Of a stretch of DNA of 64,000 nucleotides, positions 1 to 11,028 are shown piece after piece. Origin of the DNA: Cephalopachus bancanus (Eukaryota; Chordata; Mammalia; Primates; Tarsiidae); assembly GCA_027257055.1 (NCBI GenBank), contig JAPVLO010000278.1, positions 1,550,001 to 1,614,000 of the forward strand. Reading direction: 5' to 3'. Within the stretch, counting starts at the first letter, position 1; each line of letters opens with the position of its first letter. A program made the position numbers and the translations under genes. Under the pieces are notes generated by a model. That model was not told the DNA's origin. It saw only the letters and a program-made list of their open reading frames with translations, and made no database searches.

Positions 1-60
1 GACAGTCTTTACATTTGTACATTCAAAATATCTGTGATATAAGTAAAGGCAATGGTATTC

Positions 61-765
61 TTTTTTTTCCTCTTTTAATTTTTATCTTAAAATTGTAGGG
101 TACAATACAGGGTTAGGTATACAAATATTCATTGTGCAGGTATCCTTATTGTTGAGGTGTGCCCCCCTTCCCCAGGCAGTTATCGACTGCCGTCAATCCC
201 ACTTCCCTACTCCCCCACTGCCACCCCTGCAGTTTCCCACTACTTTCAATCCTTTTCTTATAGTAATACAATAGTTGTTCAAGGACCACTTATGAGTGAG
301 ACCATGTGATACTCAGCTCTTTGTTTCTGTGAGAGATCACTCAGTATTATAAGCTCTAATTCTATCCAGGTTGCTGTAAAGTTCATGATTTTGTTCCTCT
401 TTATGACTGTGTAATATTCCATTGTGTATATGTACCACATTTTTAAAAACTCCAGTCCTCTTTTGATGAGCAGCACGATTGGTTCCATGTTCTTGCTACA
501 ATGCTGCTATAAACATAAGTGTGCAGGTATCTTTTTCATAGAGAGACCTGAGATCTTCCAGGTGTGTTCCCAGAAGGGGGATTGCAGAGTCATATAGAAG
601 GTCGATTTTTAGAACTTTTAGGAATCGCCACACTGATTTCCACAGAGGCTGTACTAGTTTACACTCCCACCAACAGTGTAAAAGTGTTCCCTTTTTGCCA
701 CATCCTCTCCAGCAAATGTTATTTTTTTAGTTATTGGTGGTGGCCATTCTGACTAAAGTTAGGAA
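61..765 (-). mobile_element. L1 LINE 3' end, 5'-truncated
   Basis: The plus strand opens with a T-run at 61-68, which is the poly(A) tail of an element lying on the minus strand. L1 3' UTR follows, then the reverse complement of the ORF2 C-terminus. On the minus strand, 279-488 encodes a segment with the L1 words YYTVIKRNKI and TWIELE, found near the end of L1 ORF2p. L1 sequence stops near 765, where retroviral sequence begins, and an overlapping part of L1 restarts at 1235. It is therefore either a separate truncated copy or the displaced 3' end of the next L1. Confidence 0.85.
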
Positions 766-1234
766 AAATGGGACGTATTGTCTCCTCACAAAAGTGAGGG
801 AGTAATGCTTTTGGTTCTTCTGATCATGGGTGCAGGCCATTGGGGAAAAGCGATCAGAGTATTACATGCATATAGAAGGCAAGACCTTCTGGGGTTTATT
901 AGATACTGGGATCGATGTCTCTGTCATTAGTTAAGTTCACTGGCCAATTTCTTGGCTCTTCAGGAGACTACGACATCTTTGCAAGGTATTGGACAGTCCA
1001 AATCTCCATTACAGAGTAGTCAATTACTTAGGTGGACAGATGATGAAGGTCATGATGGAGTCTTTCAGCCTTATGTACTTCCCTTTTTACTGCTCAATCT
1101 CTGGGGATGAGATAGCCTCCAAGCTGTGGGGGTGTTACTTTACAGCCCCAGCCCTCTGGTCACTTCTCAAATGTTTGATCAAGGATTTTTACCAAACCAA
1201 GGATTGGGAAGGTTTAATCAAGGAATGCAGTACC
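766..1234 (+). pseudogene. pro: Betaretroviral protease fragment between two L1 pieces
   Basis: The plus strand encodes, across at least two frames, the recognisable course of a betaretroviral aspartic protease. The flap-side start is GLLDTGIDVSVIS at about 896-936, with the catalytic DTG at 902-910. A stop follows directly, then QGIGQSKSPLQSSQLLRWTDDE after a frame change, PYVLPFLLLNLWG, another stop, and a G-patch-like tail (QGFLPNQGLGR). Order and spacing match IAP/MMTV-type Pro. No flanking LTR, reverse transcriptase or gag is visible, and both borders are L1 on the opposite strand. It is closer in style to the pro gene at 25961-26830 than to gammaretroviral protease, but it is clearly a different copy. 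Broken and non-coding. Confidence 0.75.
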
Positions 1235-3057
1235 CAGTAGGATTGCTAGGTCATATGGAAGGTCAATGTTTAGTTCTTTTAGAAATCACCATACTGTTTT
1301 CCAAAGAGGTTGCACTAGTTTGAATTCCCACCAGCAGTGAAGTGTTCCTTTTTTCTCTGCATCCTCACGAAAATCTGTTGCTGTTTGTTTTATTAGTGAT
1401 GACCATTCTTACTGGGGTTAGGTGGTATCTCAATGTTGTTTTGATTTTCCTTTCTCTGATGATTGGTGAGACTGAGCACTTTTTCATGTGTCTGTTGGCT
1501 GCCCATATATCTTCTTTCGAGAAGTGTCTATTCATGTCTTTTGCTCACGTTTAATGGGACTGTTTGTTTATATTCTTTCTGCACTTTTGAGTTCCTTGTA
1601 GATCTTGGATGTTAGCCCTTTGTCAGATACAAGTTGGCAGATATTTGTTGCCAATCTGCGGGCTGTCTCTCCACACACTTGATGGTTTCTTTTGCTTTGC
1701 AGAAGTTTTTCATTTGATGAAATCCCACTTCTCTATCTTATCTCTTATGGCATGGCGACTTGGGGTTTTGATCAGGAATTTGTTGCCAGTTCCAATTTCC
1801 ATAAGAGTGTATCATGCATTTTCTAATGTTCTAATAGTTTGATGTTTTACGTTTAGGTCTTAGATCAATAGGGTTGATTTTTGTGTATGGTGATATGTGG
1901 GGGTCCTGTTTCAATCTTCTGTATGTGGTCAGCCAGTTTTCCCAGCACCATTCACTGAACAGGTTCTCCTCTCCCCAGTGGTTGTTGGTGGAGGCTTTGT
2001 CGAAGATGAGTTGGTTGAGAAATTGAAGTTTTGCTTCTGGGATCTCAATCCTGTTCCATTGTTCCGTATGCCTGTTCTCATACCAATACCAGGCTGTTTT
2101 GAAAATTGTAGCCTTACAGTAAAGTCTGAAAGTGTGATACCTCCCGCTTTGTTTCTTTTGCTGTTTTGACTGTCCATGGTCATTTATGTCTCCGTATGAG
2201 TTTCTGTATTGTCATTTCCAGGTCTGAGAAGAATGATGTTGGGTGATGAATTTAATGGGTATTGTGTTGAATTTGTATATTACCTTTAGTAGGATGGACG
2301 TCTTAAAAATGTGGATTCTTCCTATCCATGAGCATGGAATATTTTTCCATTTGTTTGTGTCTTCTTTGCTTTCTTTGAGCAGTGTTTTGTAGTTTTCATT
2401 GTAAAGGTTGTTCACTTCTCTGGTTAGGAAGATGTCAAGGTATTTCATTATTTTTTGTGGCTGTTGTAAATAGGACTGTGCTTTTTATTTGTTTCTCTGC
2501 CTGTTTTTTGTAGGTGTATAAGAATGCAACTGTCTTTTGCACATTTATTTTGTACCCTGAGGTCCTTTATTGTTGAAAGCAGGTTTTGACAGATTCTCTT
2601 GGGTTTTTGAGGTATAGGATTATATCATCAGCAAAGAGAGTTAACGTGATGTCTTCTTTTCCTATTTGGATACCCCTGATTTTTTTCTCTTGTATAATTG
2701 CTGTAGCTAGGACTTCCAACAAAATATTGATCAAGAAAGGTGAGAATGTGCAGTCTTGTCTTGTTCTGGTTTTCAGGGGAAATGTTTTCTGTTTCTGTCC
2801 ATTTCACAATACGCTGGCTGTGGGTTTATCATAGATGGCACTTACTATTTTGGGGTACCTTCCTTCTATGCCTAGTTGTTTGACAGTTTTAATCAAGAAA
2901 TCATGCTGGAATTTATCAAAAGCTTTATCTGCACCTAATGATATAATCATGTGTTTCTTGTTTTTATATCTGTTGATGTATTTAACTACATTTATGGTCT
3001 TGCAGATGTTGAACCAGCTCTGCATCCTGGGGATGAAGCCTACTTGATCATGGTGGA

Positions 3058-3370
3058 ATATTTATTTATTTATTTGTTTGTTTGTTTATTGAGTTAGAGT
3101 CTCACTCTGTCACCCAGGTTGGAGTGCCATGGCATGTTCACAGCCACCCCATTGTTGACTTGCTGGGCTCAGGCGATCCTTCTGCCTTGGTCTTCTATGT
3201 AGCCAGAACTCCAAGCGGTGCTACCACACGCAGCTAATTTTTTATTTTATTGCAAAGACACAGTCTCACCAAGTTTCTCAGGCTGGTCTCAAACCCACGG
3301 GCTCAGGCAATCCACTCACTTTGGCCTCCCAAAGTGCTGGAATTACAGGTTGAGTCACCGAACCTGGCCA
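3058..3370 (-). mobile_element. Alu element
   Basis: Full dimeric Alu in reverse orientation: a (TTTA/TTTG)n tail at about 3058-3091, 'gagtctcactctgtcaccc', and the 5' end near 'aacctggcc'. With the next Alu it interrupts L1. The L1 words 'catggtgga' before and 'ttggtggatgat' after the pair look like the target duplication. Confidence 0.9.
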
Positions 3371-3383
3371 ATTTCTTCTTTCT

Positions 3384-3675
3384 TTTTTTTTTTTAGTTGA
3401 AATCTTGCTCTGTTGCTCAGGCTGGAGTACTGTGGCACACTCACAGCCACTGCAGCCTTCGCCTGTTGGATTCAAGTGATCTCTCTGCCTCAGCCTTCCA
3501 AGTAGCTGGAATTACAGACACACACCATCATGCCCAGGTAATTTTTTGATTTACTGTAGAGATGAAGTCTCACCAAGTTGCCCAGGTTGGTCTCAAACCC
3601 AATGGCTCAGGCAACCCTCTCACCTCAGCCTCCCAAAGTACTGGGATTATAGGCATGAGCCACCAAGCCCAGCCA
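3384..3675 (-). mobile_element. Alu element
   Basis: Reverse-oriented dimeric Alu with its T-run at 3384-3394, ending 'ccaagcccagcc'. It lies directly beside the preceding Alu, so the two are either a tandem insertion at one A-rich tail or two successive insertions. Confidence 0.9.
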
Positions 3676-3723
3676 TTGGTGGATGATTTTTGAGATGTGT
3701 TGTTAGATCCGATTTGCTGAACC

Positions 3724-4003
3724 TTTTTTTTTTAATTGGAGTCTCATTCTGTCACAAAGATTAGAGTGCAGTAACACACTACACTCATGGCCACTCCAGC
3801 ATCTACCTGCTGGGCTCAGGCAATCCTTCCGCCTCATTCTTCCAAGTAGTCAGAACTACAGGCCCACTTTATCACACCTGGCTAATGTTTTCATTTATTG
3901 TGGTTGACCAGGATGATCTTGAACCCATGGGCTCAGGCAATCCTCTAACCTCGGCTTCCCAAAGTGCTTGGGTTACAGGCTTGAGCCACCACACCTGGCC
4001 TTG
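3724..4003 (-). mobile_element. Alu element
   Basis: Reverse-oriented Alu, more diverged than its neighbours, with its T-run at 3724-3733 and ending 'ccacacctggcc'. It interrupts L1 ORF2. The short flanks 'ttgctga' and 'ttgctag' may be remnants of the target duplication. Confidence 0.88.
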
Positions 4004-5538
4004 CTAGAAACTTGTTGAGAATTTTTGCATCTATGTTCATTAGGAATATTGGCCTGTAGTTCTCTTTTTTTGTTGGATCTTTATCTGATTTGGTTATCAG
4101 TATGATGTTAGCTTTGTAAAATGATTTGGGGAGAATTCCATCTTTCTCAGTTGCCTGGAATACTTTCAGTAGGATTGGTCTCAGCTCTTCCTTATACGTT
4201 TTATAGAATTCCTCTGGAAAGATGTCTGGTCCAGGACTTTATTTTTGTAGGTAGTTTTCTAATGATAGAGTTAATTTCCTAGGTCGTTATTGGTCTACTT
4301 AGTGTCTCAACCTTGTTTCAACCTTGGGAGGTTGTGTGATATCAGAAAGTCCTCCATTTCATTTAGGTTATCATGTTTGTTTCCATATAGGTGTGCATAG
4401 TAGTCTCTGATAATCTTTTGTATTTCTTCAGGATCAGTTGTGATTTGATCTATTGCATTTCTGATTGTGTTTATTTGGGCATTTTCTCTCTTTTTCTTGG
4501 TCATTTTGGCTAGGAGTGCATCAATCTTGTTTATTCTTTCAAAGAACCAGATTTTTGTTTTACTGATTTTTTCTATGATTGTTTTTTCTTCTGTATACCA
4601 TATTTGGGCTTTTACTTTGGTGATCTGGATTCTTCTGCTAAAGGGTTTTGGTGGTCTTGTCTTTCCAGATCCCTTAGGTGATTTGTTGGGTGCTTAACTT
4701 GTGATCTTTCCATTTTCTTGATGTATGTCCATAGAGATATTAATTTCCCTCTTAGAAATGATTTCATGGCATCCCAGAAGTTTTGATAGAATATTTCTTC
4801 ATTTTCATTTGTTTCCAAGTACCTTTTAATTTCTGTTTTGATTTCTGTGTGGACCCAGTAGTCGTTCAGCATCATGCTGTTTAGTGTCTATGTCTTTGTG
4901 GGTTTGGGGGGAATTTTGTTGTTGTTGATATTTATTTTCATTGCACTGTGGTCTGAGAAGGTGCATGACAGCATTCCAATCTTATGAAATATGTTTATGC
5001 TTAATTTATGGCTGAGGAGGTGATCAATCTTGATGTTCCATGTGGTGATGAGTAGAGTATATATTCTGTGGTTGTTGGGTGGAGTGTTTGGTAGGTATCT
5101 ATTAAGTACATTTGATTAAACGTCAAGTTGAGGTTCTGGATCTCCTTGCTGATTTTTTGCCTCAATGATCTATCTAGTGTTGTTATTGGGGTATTTAATC
5201 CCCAGCTATAATAGTGTTAGAGTCAATATCTTTTTTTAGTTTACTTAGCAGTTGTTTTGTAAATGCTGGTGCTTCTGTATTGGGTGCATATATGTTTAAG
5301 ATGGATATTTCTTGTTGATAGTTTGAACCATTTATCATTATGTAGTGTCCTTCTGTATCTTTTTAAATTTTTGATAGCCTACAGTTTGTTTTGTCTGATA
5401 TTAAGATCATGACTCCTGTCTTTTGTGATTCATTCACCTGGAAACTCATTTTCTATCCTTTAACTTTGAGACTGTGTGTGTCCCTTGTGGTGAGTTGCGT
5501 TTCCTGGATGCAAGAAATAACTGGGTCATGGTTTTCTT

Positions 5539-5808
5539 TTCTTTTCTTTTCTTTTTTTGTTTGAGTTGGAGTCTCACTCTGTCACCCAGACTGGAGTGCA
5601 GTGGTCGCTCCCAGCCACTGCAGCCTCGACCTGCTGGGCTCCAGCGATCCTTCCACCTCAACCTTCCAAGTAGCTGGAATTACAGGCACACACTACCACA
5701 CCTGGCTAATTTTTTTGATTTATTGTAGAGATGAGGTCTCGCCAAGTTGCCCAGGTGGGTCTCAAACCCACGGCTCAGGCAATCCACTCACCTCAGCCTC
5801 CCAAAGCG
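5539..5808 (-). mobile_element. Alu element, 5'-truncated, with 16-bp TSD
   Basis: Reverse-oriented Alu in L1 ORF2 near its start. The direct repeat gggtcatggttttctt is perfect on both sides (5523-5538 and 5809-5824). The Alu stops at 'cctcccaaagc', so it lacks the 5' end of its left arm. Truncation with intact TSDs points to incomplete reverse transcription, not later deletion. Confidence 0.93.
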
Positions 5809-6111
5809 GGGTCATGGTTTTCTTATCCAGTTTTCCATTCTGTGTTTTTTTAGTGGTGAATTTAGTCCATTCACATTCAGGCTGATTATTGAAATGTGAT
5901 TGCTTATCCCTGTCATTAGGTTCTTATAAAGTTTTTTGTTTGTTTTCTGTTAGCTTTTGGATTGATGCATGTGTGTGTTTTCATGTTTGCAGTCACGATG
6001 TATTCTCTGTTGATTATATGTTCTGCTATTTCTTGGGAAATGTGTGATATTTCTTTTTTTTTTTCTTCTGTCTTCAGTACCTTTTTAAGTACATCGTGTA
6101 GAGCTGGTCTA

Positions 6112-6770
6112 AAAACTGCATAATCTCTTAAGGATTGGATATCTGGAAAGGACTTTAATTCTTCATTGCTGATGAAACTGAGCTAGACTGGGTAGGAAAT
6201 TTTGGGTTGAAATAGTTTATCTTTGAGAACATTGAATATTGGTCTTCAGTCCCTTCTAGCTTGTAGTGTTTCTGCTAATAGGTCTCCTGCTATTCTGACT
6301 TATTTTCCCTGGTAGATAGTCTGAACTTTTTCTCTTTCTTCCTTTAGGATTTTTTCTCGAGTCTACTACTTTTTGTAGGTGAATTACTATGTGTCTAGGT
6401 ATTCTCATTTGATGTCTTGAGGGGGTTCTATGTATCTGTGCTCCGACGGTCACATCTCTGGTGAGAAGGGGAAAGTTTTCTTGGGTAACCTCCTGGAATA
6501 CTTGCTCTAAGGTGTTCAATTCATTTTCTTCTTCTGGGATACCAATCGGGCACAGGTTTGGTCTCTTGATAAAATTGTACAGCTCTTGGAAGCTGTCCTT
6601 ACTGAGTTCTTTCTATGGTTTTTACAGATTGGGTTAATTCCATATTTTGGTCTTCAAGTTCTGAGGTTCTTTCTTCTGTCTGATTAAATCTGCTTTCCAT
6701 GCTTGTTATCTTGTTATTTATTTCCTGGATGACATTTTTTATGGTCAAAATCTCTGTTACTAGTTCTTTC
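6112..6770 (-). pseudogene. L1 ORF1, C-terminal part
   Basis: ORF1p is the L1 RNA-binding trimer with coiled coil, RRM and C-terminal domain. On the minus strand 6256-6519 reads LEQVFQEVTQENFP and then RTPSRHQMRIPRHIVIHL, the RRM and linker words of ORF1p. The N-terminal part lies on the other side of the inner L1, near 14993. Frame breaks are present. Confidence 0.82.
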
Positions 6771-7997
6771 AGAGGGTCAGGAAGATGGCAGTCAAGCCAG
6801 TCAGGCTATGTGAGTCCCAGTGCAAGTGAGTGAAAATTTTTGTGTGCATGCTGGTAAGTGATTGAGCATATGAGTAAGGGCTAGGGAGCTAGCGGCCAGT
6901 GCTCTCCTTGTGCAGTGGCTGGTGCTGCAGCTGCTTGGCTTGGACCCTAGTGATTCCCAGGATGCAGAAGTCAAGCACCATTTAAAAATATATATACAAA
7001 ACCCTTCCTGGGAAGAAAATGCTGGGAGACATTGACTAAGTGAGGGTTCGTGTGCAAATGGCCAGGGCCCTCCTGGTGCAGCAGCTGGTGCTGCAGCTTC
7101 TCTGCTTGGTCTGTGGTGCTTCCCAGGTTGCAGGAGCTGACCACCGTTTTTTTTTTAATTGACAAAAGTTTTCCTTCAAAGAAGTGGTGGGGAGATACTG
7201 CAGGCTCCAGGCTTTGCCTCACCACTTCACTGCCTGGCTGGACACTGGAATCAGGGACTGTGGAGGGAACCCAGAGGCAGAGTTCCACTGGAGAGGATGA
7301 GAGGGGCACTCCACCACCATCTTGAAGGCAGGGCAGGAAAGTGCTCCAACTTGCTCACTGTGGAGCAACAGACCCCATCTCTGTGACTACTACCCCATCT
7401 ACTCAGGAGTTGATCATGACCCAGAGGGAATATCCTGGAAGCACAAACTTTGGTGGGACCTAACAAGTGCTGAGTCCCAGGAACCCCACCACCTACCCTG
7501 ATCCAGCCGTGGGACAAAGAAGGGCCAGAAAAGAACAATGAAGAACTCCAAAGAGATCAGTGTAAGTCTGGGGCTGACCGAAACTTCCTGCTCCCCAGTC
7601 CCCAGCAATTCTCTGAACATCAGACCCACACTGCTGGGGCATGACTGAGAGGGACAAACTCAGGCAGAGCCTGGACGTCAGTCACAATAGGGGAACTCCA
7701 TTCCAGGATAGGCCTGGCTGGGGAACCCCCGCCGTGAGTACATACCTGGGGAAGAGACAATTCTGCACCTCCCCACCAGAGGGGATTTCTCTGACCATAC
7801 AAGAGTGGGAAGGGAGAACTTCAGCCCCACTCACTCCCACTGACCTTCCTCCTTCCCTGCTCTGGACACTGGGGAGAGAGTCAAAGAGATGGAAGCTCTG
7901 CAGGAGATAGCAGAGGAGATGAGAGGAACAATTATAAGACTGCCTCAAGGGGGCAGGGTTTTTTTAATTTTAATTTTTATTATTATTTTTTTAAATT

Positions 7998-8279
7998 TTT
8001 TTTTGAGTTGGAGTCTCACTGTGTCACCCAGACTGGAGTGCAGTGGCCACTCCCGGCCACCACAGCCTCAAACTGCTGGGCTCTGGTGATCCTTCCGCCT
8101 CAGCCTTCCAAGTAGCCAGAATTACAGGCATGCGCTACCACGCCTGGCTGATTTTTTGACTTATTGTAGAGATGAGGTCTCGCTGCCCAGGTGAGTCTCG
8201 AACCCATGGGCTCAGGCAATCCACTCATCTCAGCCTCCCAAAGGCACGAGATTACAGGCTGAGCCACCGAGCCTGGCTT
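7998..8279 (-). mobile_element. Alu element in L1 5' UTR
   Basis: Reverse-oriented dimeric Alu with 'gagttggagtctcactgtg' after its T-run and ending 'gagccaccgagcctggct'. The AT-rich flanks ('ttttaatttttat' and 'tttttaatttaaaa') hide an exact TSD. Confidence 0.9.
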
Positions 8280-9001
8280 AATTTTTAATTTAAAAAATTT
8301 TTTGCCTATTTGTTTGTTAGTTCATCTATTTTAAAAAATATTTTTCCTTTGTACATGAATGTGTATGTGAGGGTTTGATCTGCATTCCCCCCCTTTTTCT
8401 TTTCTTTTTCTTCTTTTGTTTTTTGTTTTCTGTTTATATGTGTTTGTGAATGATTGAGTGTTCATAGTTCAGTTTTTTTGTTTTTGTTGGTCTGTTTTTG
8501 CACTTTTGTATCTCTCTTTTTAATTTTTTTAGTTTAAGGTGTGTGTCAATATATGTTAAGGTTCAATCTGAATTCCTTTGATTTTTTTTTTCCAGTCTTT
8601 TTCTTTTGCTTCTCCATTCATTTTATGCTAGGCATGTATGTGTGTATTTAGTTTTCCTGGGTTTTTTGTTGTTGCTGTTTGTTTTGTTTAACTTTGTGGT
8701 TATTCCAGTTGGTTTGGGGGTGTTTGTATGTGTGTGTGTGTTCAATTGTTTTTTGCTTTGGCTTCTGCTTTCATTGTTCTGTATTTTTTTTCTTTTTAAA
8801 AATAATTCTTTTCCATCTTATTTCATTTTCTTTATCTCTGTGCTGTCACTGTATCTTGGACTCAGGGGATACACACAAATATCCATTGCATCATCATATA
8901 GAGTGGTGGTGGTGGTACAGATTTTTCAGATAAGACTGGATTTTGAAAGTGTCAGTTCAGTGGTTCAGACAGACAAGCCCGAGAGAGTCATCTCGAGGGG
9001 A

Positions 9002-9722
9002 TGGTAAGCCTACCTCCAGAAATGTTGGCTCTAGTGGGCTGGCAAGCCAAGCCCTGAGAGTGCTGCTGGTTCAGTGGGCTGGCAAGCCTAGCCCCTGGAA
9101 TGTTGGCTTTGATGTTGGCTCTGATGGGCTGACAAGCCTAGCTCTTGGGGTATCTCAGCTCTGAAATCTCGCCTTCTTCCAGCAGCTCTCCTTGTTCAGC
9201 CGGCTCTGTCAGTCAGCAAGCCAGTCTCTGGGGTGCATGGCTCTTTGGCTCCTATGATCTTCTGCAGCTCTTCAGGGTCAAGGTTGTCTCGTGCCCAGGA
9301 AGAATGAGGAAAATGGACAGCCAGAAAGTGAGAAAGCAGGATTTATTGAGAAGACAGAAAAGCTAACACAGTGGGAGGGGACCCAAAGGGGTTGCCAGTC
9401 TGGGACCAAAACCTGGTGTTTATATAGCCCTAAGTCCAAGTCAATTGGCTACACTATCTGTGAGCTGATTGGTTCACACTTAGCTGTTCTGATTGGTCAG
9501 TACTAAGGACCAGTTGGCAGGAGGTAGGGGCCTAATGGTGAGCAGATTGGTCACTTTTCGATCCTAGCAGTGAGTACTTAATCTCTAGCTTGAGAGGCTC
9601 ACAGGGAGCTTGTTTACCAATGCTAAGCTTGAGAGGCATACCGGGAGTTCACTGCATTGTTACCAGAGGACCTTCCTGTCTGTTAGTCTGCTTAGCCTTT
9701 CTCTAGTTATCTCCTGTCTCAG
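9002..9722 (-). repeat. Class I (ERV1-type) solo LTR
   Basis: On the minus strand the element begins TGAGACAGGAG and ends CA at 9002. It is flanked by the 4-bp repeat ggga (8998-9001 and 9723-9726), the duplication length usual for gammaretrovirus-like ERVs. A TATA box lies at 9419-9427 (minus) and an AATAAA signal at 9342-9347, about 80 bases apart, in U3/R order. The U5 side (9002-9160) holds three to four degenerate copies of a unit containing 'ggctggcaagcctagccc'. Adjacent L1 5' UTR reads through on both sides when compared with 15380-15460. Confidence 0.85.
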
Positions 9723-10067
9723 GGAACACATACCACAATCAGTCAACACTGTAATTTGCAAGTAGTTTCTGAATCCTAGCTCCCCATCTCCTTCCTTATT
9801 CAACATTCAAAACTACAAGAGACAGCAAAGCCTTCCCACCCAGAGTCATGTTTCAAAATAGAACAAATCCAGAGCCCAGATAAGGGAAAAATACAGAGCT
9901 GAGCAAACATCATAAAGGAAAGCCATTCCCACTAACACTAAATAACAGAACTAAAGAGAAAAGCAAGAGATCTGTCACAAGTTAGGAAAAAATCAATGGA
10001 AGACTACAGGCAATTTCATGTGTGACAAAGAGAAAACCCTCAAAAATCAGACCTTGGAGCCCAAACA

Positions 10068-10829
10068 ATGGAAGTCACCAGCAAATGGCCCAAGAATATG
10101 ACAGGGATGAGGGAATGGATGGAAAGAGACAAACAAGATGAAACACTAAAAGAACTTGTAACAGAGATTTTGGTCATAAAAAATTTCATCCAGGAAATAA
10201 CTAACAAGATGACAAGCATGGAAAGCAGAACTAATCTAGCCAAATAAAGAGTCTCAGGACTTGAAGAACAAAACCTGGAATTAACCCAATCTTTAAAAAT
10301 CACAGAAAGAAAACTCACACACACAAAAGAAAGCCTACAAGAGACTTATGATTATATCAAGAGGTCGAAACTATGCCAGATTGGTATCCCAGAAGAAGAA
10401 AGGGAAATGGAAAACATCTTGGAGCAAGTATTCCAAGAGGTAATCCATGAAAAATTTCCCCATCTCACCAGAGATGTGACCAGCCAAACACATGCAACAC
10501 AAGGAGCCCCCGCAAGACATCAAATGAGAAGACCAATCCCTAGACACATAGTAATTCAACTACACAAAGTAGGCACAAAAGAAAAAATCCCAAATGCAGC
10601 AAGAAAGAAAGGTCAGACTACCTACCAGGGAAAACCAATCAGAATAGCAGCAGACCTATCAGCAGAAACACTACAAGCAAGGAGGGACTGGAACCCAATA
10701 TTCCAAGTCCCCAAAGATAAACAACTTCCACCAATAATTTCCTATCCAGCCAAGCTCAACTTCATCAATGAAGAAGAATTAAAATCCTTCCCAGACATTC
10801 AATCCCTAAGAGAATATGCAGCTTCCTGA
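10068..10829 (+). pseudogene. L1 ORF1, one in-frame stop
   Basis: A single frame runs from ATG at 10068 to the stop at 10827-10829, about 253 codons, and is interrupted only by TAA at 10245-10247. The N-terminal third is polar with regular heptad spacing, fitting the coiled coil. The RRM region begins near 10407 (ENILEQVFQEVIHEKFPHL), followed by a C-terminal domain with ARRDWNPIF and an FPDIQSLREY end. ORF1p binds L1 RNA and acts as a nucleic-acid chaperone. The near-complete frame suggests this copy is younger than the outer L1. Confidence 0.87.
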
Positions 10830-11028
10830 CCAGCTCTATAGGAGAGACTTTAAAAAGTATTACGCACAAATGAAAAAGAAAATAGAGTGACTACACACTT
10901 CCCAAAAGAACAGCAGAGCACAGAATCAACAGAGAATACAGCACAACAACAAACTTGAAAACACACACATATGTCAACCCCAAAGTCAAAAGAAAGCAAG
11001 TAAAGAAAAAAAGTTTTATAAGAACCTC

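Larger units (their letters stand above)
1235..5916 (-). pseudogene. L1 ORF2 (endonuclease-reverse transcriptase), decayed
   Basis: ORF2p nicks target DNA with its endonuclease and copies L1 RNA by target-primed reverse transcription. The start codon is the complement of 'cat' at 5914-5916, in the usual context of an MTGIN-like start. The reverse-transcriptase motif FADD is readable at 2624-2635 on the minus strand. Downstream words typical of ORF2 include [20 protein letters not shown] (2212-2448 region). Four Alu insertions and many stops and frameshifts break the frame, and the C-terminus is cut at 1235. It cannot make a full protein of about 1,275 residues. Confidence 0.88.
1235..6770 (-). 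mobile_element. Outer L1, 3' part (ORF2 and end of ORF1)
   Basis: This is reverse-oriented L1. From right to left it carries the ORF1 C-terminal half, the ORF1-ORF2 spacer, and ORF2 down to its C-terminal region. The 3' UTR is missing at 1235, where the protease fragment abuts. At 6770 the element breaks inside ORF1, in the coiled-coil-coding stretch (reverse complement of 'acaagttcttttag'). The matching continuation of the same L1, reading straight on into the start of ORF1 and the 5' UTR, appears at 14993. Four Alus lie inside it (3058, 3384, 3724, 5539). Confidence 0.9.
6776..10067 (+). promoter_or_regulatory. L1 5' UTR with internal promoter region
   Basis: The sequence from 'gaagatggcag' to the ORF1 start matches, segment by segment, the 5' UTRs at 14993-17030, 46113-47671 and 62430-63617. 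The first part is moderately GC-rich, and 8300-8850 is a T-rich tract. In human L1 the 5' UTR holds a Pol II promoter that starts transcription at its own first base, with a YY1 site near +13. The matching word aagatggc lies at 6782-6789. The hydrophobic reading frames in the T-rich tract (8606-9007) reflect base composition and are not genes. Confidence 0.8.

Noticed and set aside
7050..7948. Cluster of frames of 60 to 95 codons on both strands
   Set aside because: All lie in the GC-moderate half of an L1 5' UTR and overlap each other; none has a recognisable domain.
8606..9007. 133-codon hydrophobic frame that looks like a multi-span membrane protein
   Set aside because: It lies in the T-rich part of an L1 5' UTR. 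T-rich DNA encodes Phe, Leu and Val, so the hydrophobicity is spurious. The same holds for 15363-15960 and 46874-47203.
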